A stretch of 64,000 nucleotides of DNA, from positions 1 to 64,000 of the forward strand of contig NZ_SPQZ01000004.1 of assembly GCF_004570845.1 (NCBI RefSeq), written 5' to 3'. Numbering within the stretch: the stretch's first letter is position 1; each line of letters begins with the position of its first letter. Of this stretch, positions 15,643-24,959 are shown one piece after another. The notes below the pieces were generated by a model, which worked only from the letters and a program-made list of their open reading frames with translations, was not told where the DNA came from and did not search any database. This stretch comes from Orlajensenia leifsoniae. GTDB lineage: Bacteria > Actinomycetota > Actinomycetes > Actinomycetales > Microbacteriaceae. Made by a program: the position numbers and the translations under genes.

Positions 15643-17025
15643 ATGACCCTCGTCGAATCCGCGCCCACGTCCGCCGTCACCGGGGGCCCGAGCCTGCCGC
15701 AGGAACGCCGCCTCGTCACCGCCATCCCGGGACCGAAGTCGATCGAGCTGATGAGCCGCAAGACCGAGGCCGTCGCGGCCGGCGTCGGCGCCACCATCCC
15801 GATCTTCACCGCTGCAGCCGGCGGGGGAGTCGTCGTCGACGTCGACGGCAACTCGCTCATCGACCTCGGCAGCGGCATCGCCGTCACGGGCGTCGGCAAC
15901 TCGAACCCGCGCGTCGTCGTCGCCGTCGCCGAGCAGCTCGAGCGCTTCACGCACACCTGCTTCACTGTGGCGCCCTACGACTCCTACGTGGAGGTCGCCG
16001 AGGCCCTCAACCGTCTCACCCCGGGTGACTTCACCAAGCGCAGCGCCCTGTTCAACTCGGGCGCCGAGGCCGTGGAGAACGCGGTGAAGATCGCCCGCCA
16101 CTACACGCGCAAGCAGGCCGTCGTGGCCTTCGACCACGCCTACCACGGTCGCACCAACCTCACGATGGGCCTCACGGCCAAGAACCAGCCGTACAAGAAC
16201 GGCTTCGGCCCGTTCGCCCCCGAGATCTACCGGGCACCGCTCTCGTACCCGTTCCGTGACGGCGGACTCGACGGCGTCGAAGCCGCCGAGCGCGCCATCC
16301 TGCAGATCGAGAAGCAGATCGGCGTCGAGAACCTCGCCGCGCTGATCATCGAGCCCATCCAGGGCGAGGGCGGCTTCATCGTTCCCGCCGACGGCTTCCT
16401 GCCCACCCTGCTCGCCTGGACCCGCGCCAACGGCGTCGTGTTCATCGCCGACGAGGTGCAGACCGGCTTCGGCCGCACCGGCCAGTGGTTCGCCAGCGAC
16501 GCCGAGGGCGTCGTGCCCGACATCATCGTGACAGCGAAGGGCATCGCCGGCGGCCTCCCGCTGTCGGCCGTCACCGGTCGCGCCGAGATCATGGACGCAG
16601 CCCAGGTCGGCGGCCTCGGCGGCACCTACGCCGGCAGCCCGATCGCCTGCGCCGCGGCCCTCGCCACCATCGACGCCTACGAGAACGACGGCCTCATCGA
16701 GCGCGCTGCCGCCATCGGCGAGGTGCTGCTCGGTCGCCTCGGCGAGCTCGCGGCATCCGACCCCCGGATCGGAGACGTGCGCGGTCGCGGGGCCATGGTC
16801 GCCATCGAGCTGGTCGACCCGGCCACGGGAGCTCCGGATGCCGCCCTGACCGGCCGCGTCGCGGGCGCTGCCCACAAGGCCGGCGTCATCGTGCTCACCT
16901 GCGGCACCTACGGCAACGTCATCAGGTTCCTGCCACCACTCACGATCGGCGACGACCTGCTGCTCGAGGGTCTCGGCGTCATCGCCGACGCGCTCGCAGC
17001 CGACGCCGGGGCGGTCGCAGCATGA
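15643..17025 (+). CDS. gabT: 4-aminobutyrate aminotransferase
   Basis: 460 residues, class III PLP aminotransferase. Visible motifs are 'FNSGAEAVENAVKIAR', 'FDHAYHGRTNLTMGLTAKN', 'IIEPIQGEGGFIVP', 'FIADEVQTGFGRTG' and the PLP lysine at Lys299 in 'VTAKGIAGGLPLSAV'. 'GTYAGSPIACAAAL' follows. These match GABA:2-oxoglutarate transaminases closely. The product is succinate semialdehyde, the substrate of the dehydrogenase encoded next; the two genes overlap by 4 bp. TGGAG precedes the ATG by about 8 nt. Confidence 0.92.
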   Translation: MTLVESAPTSAVTGGPSLPQERRLVTAIPGPKSIELMSRKTEAVAAGVGATIPIFTAAAGGGVVVDVDGNSLIDLGSGIAVTGVGNSNPRVVVAVAEQLERFTHTCFTVAPYDSYVEVAEALNRLTPGDFTKRSALFNSGAEAVENAVKIARHYTRKQAVVAFDHAYHGRTNLTMGLTAKNQPYKNGFGPFAPEIYRAPLSYPFRDGGLDGVEAAERAILQIEKQIGVENLAALIIEPIQGEGGFIVPADGFLPTLLAWTRANGVVFIADEVQTGFGRTGQWFASDAEGVVPDIIVTAKGIAGGLPLSAVTGRAEIMDAAQVGGLGGTYAGSPIACAAALATIDAYENDGLIERAAAIGEVLLGRLGELAASDPRIGDVRGRGAMVAIELVDPATGAPDAALTGRVAGAAHKAGVIVLTCGTYGNVIRFLPPLTIGDDLLLEGLGVIADALAADAGAVAA

Positions 17026-18500
17026 GCGCCACGGTGACGGCATCGCGCGAGGCCGAGCTGCTCGCATCCGTTCCCCACCAGCTCTTCATCGGCGGCGAGT
17101 GGACGGATGCCGCAGGCAGCGCCACGCTCGACGTGCGGGACCCCGCCACCAACGCCGTCATCGCGACGATCTCCGACGCCTCGGTGGAGGACGGCGCCCG
17201 CGCCCTCGACGCCGCCGTCGCCGCCCAGGCCGACTGGGCGGCCACCGCGCCCCGCGTGCGCGGCGAGATCCTGCGGAAGGCCTTCGACCTGCTGCAGGAG
17301 CGCAAGGAGGACTTCGCCCTCCTCATGACTCTCGAGATGGGCAAGCCCCTCGCCGAGGCGCGCGGAGAGGTCGCCTACGGCGGCGAGTTCCTGCGCTGGT
17401 TCAGCGAGGAGGCGGTGCGCATCAGCGGTCGCTACGGACTCAACCCCGAGGGCACGGGCCACATGCTCGTGTCGCAGCAGCCCGTCGGGCCCTGCTTCCT
17501 CATCACGCCGTGGAACTTCCCCCTGGCGATGGCGACGCGCAAGATCGCGCCGGCGCTCGCCGCTGGTTGCACCGTGGTCGTGAAGCCGGCCGAACTCACC
17601 CCGCTCACGACGCTGGCGTTCGTCGCGCTTCTCGTCGAGGCCGGCCTGCCCGCCGGAGTCGTCAACGTGATCACCACGTCGACGTCGTCGGCCGTCTCCG
17701 GTCCGATCATCGCCGACCCGCGCCTGCGCAAGCTCAGCTTCACCGGCTCGACCGGCGTCGGCCGCAAGCTCATCGAGCAGGCGGCCACCGGCATCCTCCG
17801 CACCTCGATGGAACTCGGCGGCAACGCCCCGTTCGTGGTGTTCGAGGATGCGGACCTCGACAAGGCCGTCGACGGCGCGATGCTGGCGAAGTTCCGCAAC
17901 ATCGGCCAGGCCTGCACCGCCGCCAACCGCTTCATCGTGCACGAGGCCGTGGCTGCCGAGTTCGGCGCCAAGGTCGCCGAGCGCGTGAAGGCGATGGCCG
18001 TCGGCCGCGGCACTGAGGACGGCGTGACCATCGGCCCGCTCATCAACGACGCAGCGGTCTCGACTTCATTGGACCTGGTGACGGATGCAGTGTCTCGCGG
18101 CGCCTCCGTTCTCACCGGCGGCAGCGCGGTCGACGGCGAAGGCAGCTTCTTCGAGCCGACGGTCCTCTCCGACGTACCGGCCGACAGCCGGATGCTCCGC
18201 GAGGAGATCTTCGGTCCTGTGCTGGGCATCTCGACGTTCAGCGACGAGGATGAAGCTGTGCGCCTCGCGAACGGAACGGAGTACGGCCTCGTGTCGTACG
18301 TCTTCACCGAGAGCCTGGCGCGCGGACACCGCATGATCGAGCGCCTCGAGACCGGCATGATGGGCCTCAACGTCGGCGTCGTCTCCAACGCGGCCGCGCC
18401 GTTCGGCGGGGTCAAGCAGTCGGGCATCGGCCGCGAGGGCGGGCTCGAGGGCATCCACGAGTACCTCTCGACGAAGTACACGCTCATCCCCGTCTCGTAG
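17022..18500 (+). CDS. gabD: NAD(P)-dependent succinate-semialdehyde dehydrogenase
   Basis: 492 residues, standard ALDH length. 'FLITPWNFPLAMATRKIAPA' binds cofactor; Glu264 in 'MELGGNAPFVVF' and Cys298 in 'IGQACTAANRF' are the catalytic pair. 'NVGVVSNAAAPFGGVKQSG' is typical of SSADH (GabD). It oxidises succinate semialdehyde to succinate; with the amine oxidase encoded downstream it could also act on 4-aminobutanal. It is coupled to gabT by an ATGA overlap. The assignment to SSADH rests mainly on context. Confidence 0.88.
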   Translation: MSATVTASREAELLASVPHQLFIGGEWTDAAGSATLDVRDPATNAVIATISDASVEDGARALDAAVAAQADWAATAPRVRGEILRKAFDLLQERKEDFALLMTLEMGKPLAEARGEVAYGGEFLRWFSEEAVRISGRYGLNPEGTGHMLVSQQPVGPCFLITPWNFPLAMATRKIAPALAAGCTVVVKPAELTPLTTLAFVALLVEAGLPAGVVNVITTSTSSAVSGPIIADPRLRKLSFTGSTGVGRKLIEQAATGILRTSMELGGNAPFVVFEDADLDKAVDGAMLAKFRNIGQACTAANRFIVHEAVAAEFGAKVAERVKAMAVGRGTEDGVTIGPLINDAAVSTSLDLVTDAVSRGASVLTGGSAVDGEGSFFEPTVLSDVPADSRMLREEIFGPVLGISTFSDEDEAVRLANGTEYGLVSYVFTESLARGHRMIERLETGMMGLNVGVVSNAAAPFGGVKQSGIGREGGLEGIHEYLSTKYTLIPVS

Positions 18501-18521
18501 TAATAACACCGCAGCACACCC

Positions 18522-18609
18522 CGCTCGCCGAGGGCCGAGCGCAGCGACCGCCCGAAGCGCGCACCACGAACGCTTCGGCCGCGACTGCGTCGGGCCACAG
18601 CGGGCGGGG
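18522..18609 (-). repeat. Interspersed repeats between gabD and the amine oxidase gene
   Basis: A minus-oriented unit (18522-18559) matches 56796-56833 and 22446-22477. Next to it lies a further palindromic piece with CGAC-TGC-GTCG (18582-18592; GCA loop on the minus strand). The 129-bp spacer carries little else besides the next ribosome-binding site. Confidence 0.65.
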
Positions 18610-18629
18610 CTGGAAGGAACACACGCACC

Positions 18630-19988
18630 ATGCAGAAGATCGAACGCGACGTCGTCGTGATCGGAGCCGGAGCATCCGGACTCACCGCCGCCTCCGAGCT
18701 GCGCAAGGCAGGCCTCACGGTCGCCGTGCTCGAAGCCCGCGACCGCGTCGGGGGCCGCCTCTGGACTGACGACATCGACGGCGCCACGCTCGAGATCGGC
18801 GGGCAGTGGGTCTCGCCCGACCAGGACGCCCTCATCGAGACCCTCGAGGATCTCGGGCTCGACACCTACGAGCGCTACCGCGAGGGACTCAACGTCTACA
18901 TCGGCCCGACCGGCGAGAAGCGCACCTTCGAGGGCGAGATCTTCCCCGTGGCCGCCCAGACCGAGCAGGAGATCGTCACCCTCATCGAGAAGCTCGATGC
19001 TCTCGTCGCCGAGATCGATCCCGATCAGCCGTGGGCGCATCCGCTCGCCAAGGACCTCGACGAGATCTCGTTCAGCCGCTGGCTCGAGACGCAGACCGAA
19101 GACGAGGAGGCGCGCGAGAACATCGGCATGTTCATCGCCGGCGCCATGCTCACCAAGCCCGCGCACGCGTTCTCGGCACTGCAGGCGCTCCTGATGGCGG
19201 CATCCGCCGGCAGCTTCTCGAACCTCGTCGACGCCGACTTCATCCTCGACAAGCGCGTGGTCGGCGGTCTGCAGCAGGTCCCCCTGCTGCTCGCCGAGCG
19301 CCTCGGCGACGACGTGCACCTGAACTCCCCCGTGCGCACGCTGCGGTGGGGGTCGGATGGCGTGACCGCCATCAGCGAGACCGTGGAGGTCAGCGCCCGC
19401 TTCGCCGTGCTCGCGGTGCCGCCCATCCTGATCAGCCGCATCTCCTATGAGCCGCCGCTCCCGCGCCGCCAGCAGCAGTTGCACCAGCACCTCTCCATGG
19501 GCTTCGTCATCAAGGTTCACGCCGTGTACTCGACGCCGTTCTGGCGCACCAACGGCCTCTCGGGCACGGCGTTCAGCCCCTACGAGCTGGTGCACGAGGC
19601 CTACGACAACAGCTACCACGGCGACCCACGCGGTACTCTCGTGGGCTTCGTGGCCGACGAGGCGGCCGACGGCGTCTTCGCGCTCAACGAGGAGGACCGC
19701 AAGCAGGCGATCCTCGAGTCGCTGTCGCACTACTACGGCGACGAGGCCCTCACCCCCGAGGTGTTCTACCTGAGCGACTGGGGCAGCGAGGAATGGACCC
19801 GCGGCGCCTATGCCGCGAGCTTCGACATGGGAGGCCTGGCCCGCTACGGCGCAGACCTCCGCACCCCCGTCGGGCCCATCCACTTCTCCTGCAGCGACCT
19901 GGCCGGCAAGGGCTACCAGCACGTCGACGGAGCCATCCGCATGGGCATCGAGACCGCTGCCGCCATCGTGGAGCGAGCGGGCGCATGA
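18630..19988 (+). CDS. Flavin monoamine oxidase, probably putrescine oxidase
   Basis: 452 residues. The dinucleotide-binding 'VVVIGAGASGLTAASELRK' near the N-terminus, 'EARDRVGGRLWTD' and the C-terminal 'GKGYQHVDGAIRMGIETA' mark an FAD amine oxidase of the MAO/Puo family. Actinobacterial putrescine oxidases of this type turn putrescine into 4-aminobutanal, which leads to GABA; the position between gabT-gabD and an amino-acid permease supports this role. GGAAGGA precedes the ATG by 12 nt. Its stop overlaps the start of the stress-protein gene by 4 bp. Substrate is inference. Confidence 0.82.
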   Translation: MQKIERDVVVIGAGASGLTAASELRKAGLTVAVLEARDRVGGRLWTDDIDGATLEIGGQWVSPDQDALIETLEDLGLDTYERYREGLNVYIGPTGEKRTFEGEIFPVAAQTEQEIVTLIEKLDALVAEIDPDQPWAHPLAKDLDEISFSRWLETQTEDEEARENIGMFIAGAMLTKPAHAFSALQALLMAASAGSFSNLVDADFILDKRVVGGLQQVPLLLAERLGDDVHLNSPVRTLRWGSDGVTAISETVEVSARFAVLAVPPILISRISYEPPLPRRQQQLHQHLSMGFVIKVHAVYSTPFWRTNGLSGTAFSPYELVHEAYDNSYHGDPRGTLVGFVADEAADGVFALNEEDRKQAILESLSHYYGDEALTPEVFYLSDWGSEEWTRGAYAASFDMGGLARYGADLRTPVGPIHFSCSDLAGKGYQHVDGAIRMGIETAAAIVERAGA

Positions 19989-20854
19989 GTGCCGCGCCCC
20001 GCATCGTCGCCGGCTACACAGCCGACGATTCCGGGGCCCTGGCCCTGGCCGGACGCCTCGCCCGCGCCAGCGGTGCGCTGCTCGAGGTGGTCATGGTGCT
20101 TCCGAGTGAGGCTCGCAACGCCTCGGTGCCGACGGATTCCGGCTACGAGCGCTTCCTCAAGGAGCAGTCGCGCACCTGGCTGACCACGGCGTCGCGCGCC
20201 CTCGGCGACGACGTCGAGCGCGCCCTGCACATCCGCTACGCCGAATCGTTCGCCGAGGGGCTCATTCAGGCCGCACACGAGTTCGGCGCCAGGCTCATCG
20301 TCGTGGGCGCCGCCCGTGGCGGCCTGTTCGGTCGGTCGCGCATCGGCTCGGTCGCCGATGAACTGCTGCACTCCGCCGACGTGCCCGTCGCGCTGGCGCC
20401 GGCCGGATCGCGCGAGGTGCCCCTGGATCTGGGCGTCACGCGCATCACGACGATGATCGGAACGCGTCCGGGGGCGGATGCGCTGCTCGAGGCATCCGTT
20501 CGCCTGGCCCGTCAGACCGGGACGCCGCTGCGGCTGCTGTCGCTCGCCTCGATCGACCTGCCTGCGGGCCTCGACGAGCACCTGGCCGCCCTCACCGGAA
20601 GCGCCCACGCCGAGGAGGTGCTCGACGAGGCCCGCCGTGCACTTCCCGAGGGCATCGCGGCATCGGCCGCCACGGCCGCGGGCTCGAGCATCGAGGACGC
20701 CGTGCGCGCCCTCGACTGGGAGCCGGGCGAGATGGTGCTGGTGGGCTCGAGCCGGCTCGCTGCACCCCGGCACCTCTTCCTCGGTTCGACAGCCGCCAAG
20801 ATGCTGCGCGAACTCCCCGTCCCCATGATCGTGGTGCCCCGCACCACCGCCTGA
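19985..20854 (+). CDS. Tandem-domain universal stress protein
   Basis: 289 residues with two UspA-like halves. The first has 'AAHEFGARLIVVGAARGGLFGRSRIGSVADELL' (shown in parts: 'ARLIVVGAARGG', then 'GSVADELLHSADVPVALAP'). The second ends 'GEMVLVGSSRLAAPRHLFLG' followed by 'STAAKMLRELPVPMIVVP'. The G-2X-G-9X-G(S/T) type ATP-binding pattern is recognisable. USP genes often sit beside permeases and may modulate their activity; here it is coupled to the oxidase gene and precedes the permease gene by 11 bp. Confidence 0.85.
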   Translation: MSAAPRIVAGYTADDSGALALAGRLARASGALLEVVMVLPSEARNASVPTDSGYERFLKEQSRTWLTTASRALGDDVERALHIRYAESFAEGLIQAAHEFGARLIVVGAARGGLFGRSRIGSVADELLHSADVPVALAPAGSREVPLDLGVTRITTMIGTRPGADALLEASVRLARQTGTPLRLLSLASIDLPAGLDEHLAALTGSAHAEEVLDEARRALPEGIAASAATAAGSSIEDAVRALDWEPGEMVLVGSSRLAAPRHLFLGSTAAKMLRELPVPMIVVPRTTA

Positions 20855-20865
20855 AAGAGGCAGCA

Positions 20866-22449
20866 ATGACGCACTCCTCAGACCCGCAGGCACCGCTCAC
20901 AGCGGCCAGCGCCGCCATCCCCGGCACGGCTGCCGGCAGTGAGACCGCGAAGAGGGGCAAGGGCCTGAGCGCGGGCTCGGTCGGCCTCATCGGCGCCATC
21001 GTCATCGGCATCTCGTGCATCGCCCCGGCCTACACGCTCACGGCGGCGCTCGGCCCGACGGTCTCCGAGGTGGGGGTGCAGGTTCCCGCCATCATCCTGG
21101 TCGGGTTCATCCCGATGCTGCTCGTGGCCTTCGGCTATCGCGAGTTGAATCGACGGATGCCGGACTCGGGCACGTCGTTCACCTGGGCGACCCGGGCGTT
21201 CGGGCCGTGGGTGGGCTGGATGGCCGGATGGGGCCTCATCGCGGCGACCATCCTCGTGCTGTCGAACCTCGCCGGCATCGCCGTGGACTTCCTGTTCCTG
21301 CTGATCTCGCAGATCGCCGGCAACCCCGACATCGCCGAGATCGCGATGAACCCCTTCGTCAACGTGGTGACCTGCCTGCTCTTCATGCTGGGCGCGACGT
21401 GGGTCTCCTATCGCGACATGCAGACCACCCAGAAGCTGCAGTACTGGCTCGTGGGGTTCCAGGTTCTGGTGCTCGTGCTCTTCTCCGTGGCGGCCCTGGT
21501 GGAGGTGGCCAACGGCAACGCCTTCGACGCCACGGCCATCGAGCTGTCGTGGTTCAACCCGTTCGCCATCGAATCGTTCAGCTCCTTCGCCGCCGGCCTC
21601 TCGCTCTCGATCTTCATCTTCTGGGGCTGGGACGTGACCCTCACGATGAACGAGGAGACCAAGGGCTCGTCGAAGACGCCGGGCCAGGCCGCCACCATCA
21701 CCGTCGTCACGATCGTGATCCTCTACCTGCTCATCGCCGTCTCGCTCATCGCGTTCGCCGGCGTCGGCGACGGGGAGTTCGGCCTCGGCAACCCCGACAT
21801 CCAGGACAACGTCTTCTTCCACCTCGCCGGCCCCATCCTCGGCCCGCTCGCGGTGCTGGTCTCGCTGGCCGTGCTCACCAGCTCGGCGTCGAGCCTGCAG
21901 TCCACCTTCGTCTCGCCTGCCCGCACCCTGTTGGCCATGGGCCACTACGGTGCCCTGCCCGAGAAGTTCGCGAAGGTCAGCCCGCGGTTCTTCACCCCGG
22001 GCTACGCCACCATCGTGTCGGCCGTCGTGGCGTCGGTCTTCTACACGGTGATGCGCTTCCTCAGCGAGAACGTGCTGTGGGACACCATCACAGCGCTCGG
22101 CATGATGATCTGCTTCTACTACGGCATCACCGCGTTCGCCTGCGTCTGGTACTTCCGCGCCCAGTGGTTCCGCTCGGTGCGGAACGTGTTCTTCACCCTG
22201 CTGTTCCCGCTCATCGGCGGCGTCATCCTGGGCGTGCTGTTCTTCACGACGCTCATCGACAGCATGGACCCCGACTACGGCAGCGGGTCGTCGGTCGGCG
22301 GCCTCGGCCTGGTGTTCGTGCTCGGCATGGTGGTGCTGCTCGGCGGCGTCGTCGTGATGCTCTGGCAGTGGCACAAGCGGCCGGCCTTCTTCCGCGGCGA
22401 GACGCTGACGGCTGCGGAGGCCGAGACCGCGGAGGAGCCCGTGCACTGA
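20866..22449 (+). CDS. APC-superfamily amino-acid/polyamine permease
   Basis: 527 residues, about 12 membrane helices. The hydrophobic core starts with 'GSVGLIGAIVIGISCIAPAY', followed by 'MPDSGTSFTWATRAFGPWVG', which is the consensus helix-1/helix-2 region of APC transporters. It belongs to the same transcript as the oxidase and USP genes and probably imports putrescine or GABA (inference). The stop codon lies within an interspersed repeat (ACTGAGGGCCGAGCGC). Confidence 0.85.
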   Translation: MTHSSDPQAPLTAASAAIPGTAAGSETAKRGKGLSAGSVGLIGAIVIGISCIAPAYTLTAALGPTVSEVGVQVPAIILVGFIPMLLVAFGYRELNRRMPDSGTSFTWATRAFGPWVGWMAGWGLIAATILVLSNLAGIAVDFLFLLISQIAGNPDIAEIAMNPFVNVVTCLLFMLGATWVSYRDMQTTQKLQYWLVGFQVLVLVLFSVAALVEVANGNAFDATAIELSWFNPFAIESFSSFAAGLSLSIFIFWGWDVTLTMNEETKGSSKTPGQAATITVVTIVILYLLIAVSLIAFAGVGDGEFGLGNPDIQDNVFFHLAGPILGPLAVLVSLAVLTSSASSLQSTFVSPARTLLAMGHYGALPEKFAKVSPRFFTPGYATIVSAVVASVFYTVMRFLSENVLWDTITALGMMICFYYGITAFACVWYFRAQWFRSVRNVFFTLLFPLIGGVILGVLFFTTLIDSMDPDYGSGSSVGGLGLVFVLGMVVLLGGVVVMLWQWHKRPAFFRGETLTAAEAETAEEPVH

Positions 22450-22566
22450 GGGCCGAGCGCAGCGACCGCCCGAAGCGTTTCCCAGACGGCCGCAGCTCGG
22501 GTGCGCTTCGCCCGCGGACTCCGTCCGGGTCTCGGCGAGCGGGTGGGCGCGGACTCCGTCCGGGGC
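22446..22566 (-). repeat. Repeat block between convergent permease and membrane-protein genes
   Basis: It holds a minus-oriented unit (22446-22477), a second minus-oriented unit with a CGGAC-TCC-GTCCG core (22515-22527), and a third partial unit with the same core (22550-22562). The block supplies the stop codons of both convergent genes. Confidence 0.7.
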
Positions 22567-22926
22567 TCAGCGGACGGGCCGGCTCCGCGTCGCCCGCCGC
22601 AGGATGCCCGCGAGACCGGCCACGAGCAGCAGCCCGCCGAGGGCGAGCACGGCGTAGAGCGCGAAGGTGCCCGGGGTGAGCGTCTCGAGCCACGACGAGA
22701 AGTCCTGACGGCGCTCGAGGTCGGTGACGATCACGAGCAGCACGGAGGCGATCGCAGCTAAGGCGAGTCCCCAGACGATGGCGGCCCAGCGGATGACGGG
22801 CCCGGCCGGCACGGACGCCGCCGGCGCCGGTGAACCGAGCGTCGTGGTCGCGGCATCCGGAGCAGCGGCATCCGTCGCCGTCGGGTCGAAATCGTACGGC
22901 GTGGTCGGGTTCGAGTCTGTGCTCAT
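22567..22926 (-). CDS. Small two-helix membrane protein, unknown function
   Basis: 119 residues. A Thr/Ala/Asp/Pro-rich N-terminal tail of about 43 residues precedes two predicted helices ('AAIVWGLALAAIASVLLVIV' and 'ALYAVLALGGLLLVAGLAGI') and a basic end. GAGGGGC precedes the ATG. It follows the PspC gene on the same strand by 86 bp, so it may belong to that envelope-stress unit. The tail contains two GCATCCG words in its coding DNA. No family recognised. Confidence 0.6.
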   Translation of the reverse strand: MSTDSNPTTPYDFDPTATDAAAPDAATTTLGSPAPAASVPAGPVIRWAAIVWGLALAAIASVLLVIVTDLERRQDFSSWLETLTPGTFALYAVLALGGLLLVAGLAGILRRATRSRPVR

Positions 22927-23012
22927 GGTCGTTGCCCCTCGGGATTGGTGACCCGGATTCAACCGGTCGGTCCGTGAACGGTGGTGGCGGCTCTGCGTGT
23001 CCTGGTCGTCGC

Positions 23013-24845
23013 TCACGGTCGGTCCTCCTCGTGGATGGTGACCTGGATGCCGCCGGTCAGGCCGTGGATGGTGATCGCGGCGTCGGGCGCTGTGCCGATG
23101 CCCGGGCTCTCGCCGACCACCCCGACGAGGTGCATGTCGCCGTCGGCGTCGGTCACCCGGCTGAGCTCCTGCCCGTTCGTGTACTCGCCGTCGGCGCCGA
23201 CGGTCCACACCGAGGAGTAGCCCGAGGCGAGCTCGGCGTCGATCTTCACCGCGGCTCCGTCGTAGACGTCGAGGTAGACGTTGCCGGCCCCCAGGGTGAT
23301 GTCGACCTTCTGCGTGCCGGCCAGCGCCGCTGTGCCGGCGTCCGCCGTGATGAACGCGGTGCCGGCCGGAATCAGGTAGCTCGCCGATCCGTCGAGCCCG
23401 ATGGAGTTGTCGCCGAGGAGCAGGTGGTCGGTGCGGGGGACCGCAGCCGACCCGATCGCCAGCAGCAGGGCGGCGATCGTCACGAAGGCGAGGAAGCCGC
23501 TGCGTCGACGGAGCAGCCCGGCGACGATCATCGAGATCGCCGACACGAGGGCGGCGACGGCGAGTCCGATCGTCACGGCGTAGGCGCCGTTCACCCCGTC
23601 GAGTGCGGTGATCGCGGCGATCGATCCGGCCACGAGGCCGGCGCCGAGGGTGGCGACGATGTAGGCGAAGCTGGTGCGAGGTCGGGTGAGCTTGCGCACA
23701 CGCCTGGCCTCCTCGGCGCGGGCCGTGAACGCTGCGGCCCAGGCCTTGTTGTCGGCGACGAGCTGCGCACGCGCCGCGCGGTTGGCGTCGGCCTGCGACT
23801 GCCGCCACGCCGCGTGGTCGACGCGCCAGGCGGCGTGCTGGGCCTTCCATGCCTCGTACTCGTCGGTGCCGGGGTCTGTGCCGGCCGGCTGCGCCGGGGC
23901 GACGGGCTCGGTGGCGTCGGGGGCGGCATCCGTCACCGGAGTGGTCTGCGTCGGGTTCGTGGCGCCGGATGCCGCGGCCACGGTGGGCGCGCCGTAGACC
24001 GGGGCCGTGCCTGCGGCGGCTTCGGCCTCGTACTGCGCGAACGCAGCCTCGGGCGAGGTCGAGGCGGAGCGCGACGCCAGGTCGGAGGTGCGGTTGCGGC
24101 GCACCAGCCAGATGATGAGGGCCGTGACGGCGCCGATGAGCGCGATGGTCCAGAGGAAGCGGATGCCGTAGACCCAGGGGCTCGACGACCAGAAGCTGCC
24201 GTACTGCATGTCGTTCCAGGCGTCGCCGTAGAACGGGTCGCCGCCGATGGCGAAGGGCGAGAGGCCGAGCAGCACGAGGATCGCGATGCCCACGAGGGCC
24301 TTGTCGAAGACTCCGCGCAGCAGCTGTTCGAGGTGGATGCGCCCGGTGAGGTCGGGCAGCAGCAGCCAGGCGAGGCCGTAGAGCAGGAAGACGGGTACGC
24401 CGAACAGGGCGCACACGACGAGAACGCCGCGCACGATGATGGGGTCGATCGAGAGACGGGCGCTCACTCCGGCGGCCACGCCGCCGAGCCAGCCCGGCAG
24501 GCGCGGAACGCCGAGCGAGCGCATCCAGCCGAAGAAGCCGGTGTCGGGGGCGGATGGTGCTGCTCCGGACGAGGGTGCGCCTGAGCTGCCTCCGGCGCCG
24601 CCGCCTCCGCTGCCGCCGTCGGGGCTTGCGTTGCCCAGGTCGCCGTCGTCGCCCGGGATGCGGCCGGCGGATTCGCCCCCCGGCGATCCGCCGGCCGTGC
24701 TCCCCGCGGCTGTGTCGGCAGTGCGTGCCGAGGCATCCGTGGGGCTCATGGCAGTCGACGCCGCATCCGCCGTGCCGCTTCCCGTGTCCGGTGCCGCGGA
24801 CTCGGAGCCGGACGATTCTTCTGATGGGGTCTGTTTCACTGCCAT
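23013..24845 (-). CDS. PspC-domain membrane protein with C-terminal beta domain
   Basis: 610 residues. About 100 residues of low-complexity Ser/Ala/Gly/Asp come first, then a PspC domain ('LGGVAAGVSARLSIDPIIVR', 'LLYGLAWLLLPDLTGRIHLE'), then further membrane segments and a disordered cytoplasmic stretch around residues 240-340. Four more helices follow, and a C-terminal domain of roughly 150 residues ('ADAGTAALAGTQKVDITLGA') resembling the repeated-strand domains found behind PspC or DUF2154 regions. It is divergent from a PspC-bearing kinase, an arrangement known for envelope-stress systems in actinobacteria. Confidence 0.8.
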   Translation of the reverse strand: MAVKQTPSEESSGSESAAPDTGSGTADAASTAMSPTDASARTADTAAGSTAGGSPGGESAGRIPGDDGDLGNASPDGGSGGGGAGGSSGAPSSGAAPSAPDTGFFGWMRSLGVPRLPGWLGGVAAGVSARLSIDPIIVRGVLVVCALFGVPVFLLYGLAWLLLPDLTGRIHLEQLLRGVFDKALVGIAILVLLGLSPFAIGGDPFYGDAWNDMQYGSFWSSSPWVYGIRFLWTIALIGAVTALIIWLVRRNRTSDLASRSASTSPEAAFAQYEAEAAAGTAPVYGAPTVAAASGATNPTQTTPVTDAAPDATEPVAPAQPAGTDPGTDEYEAWKAQHAAWRVDHAAWRQSQADANRAARAQLVADNKAWAAAFTARAEEARRVRKLTRPRTSFAYIVATLGAGLVAGSIAAITALDGVNGAYAVTIGLAVAALVSAISMIVAGLLRRRSGFLAFVTIAALLLAIGSAAVPRTDHLLLGDNSIGLDGSASYLIPAGTAFITADAGTAALAGTQKVDITLGAGNVYLDVYDGAAVKIDAELASGYSSVWTVGADGEYTNGQELSRVTDADGDMHLVGVVGESPGIGTAPDAAITIHGLTGGIQVTIHEEDRP

Positions 24846-24890
24846 GACTCGATGGTGCCGCCTCGAGCACTCGGCTCGCTATCAGGTACG

Positions 24891-24909
24891 ACCCTGACCG
24901 CACCCTGAC
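24891..24909. promoter_or_regulatory. Direct repeat ACCCTGAC at 11-bp spacing between the PspC genes
   Basis: ACCCTGAC occurs at 24891-24898 and 24902-24909, one helical turn apart, with a TCAGGT inverted relative just before. The position between the two divergent genes suits binding of the response regulator encoded downstream. This is a candidate only. Confidence 0.35.
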
Positions 24910-24959
24910 TTCTCCCGGCCGTCCTCCCGGGGTCGACCATCGCGTGATTGGATTCAGGG

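Noticed and set aside
22927-23012. Additional short gene between the PspC gene and the 119-aa membrane protein gene
   Set aside because: The open frame there is Arg/His/Ser-rich, lacks a ribosome-binding site, and is only the read-through of the neighbouring frame.
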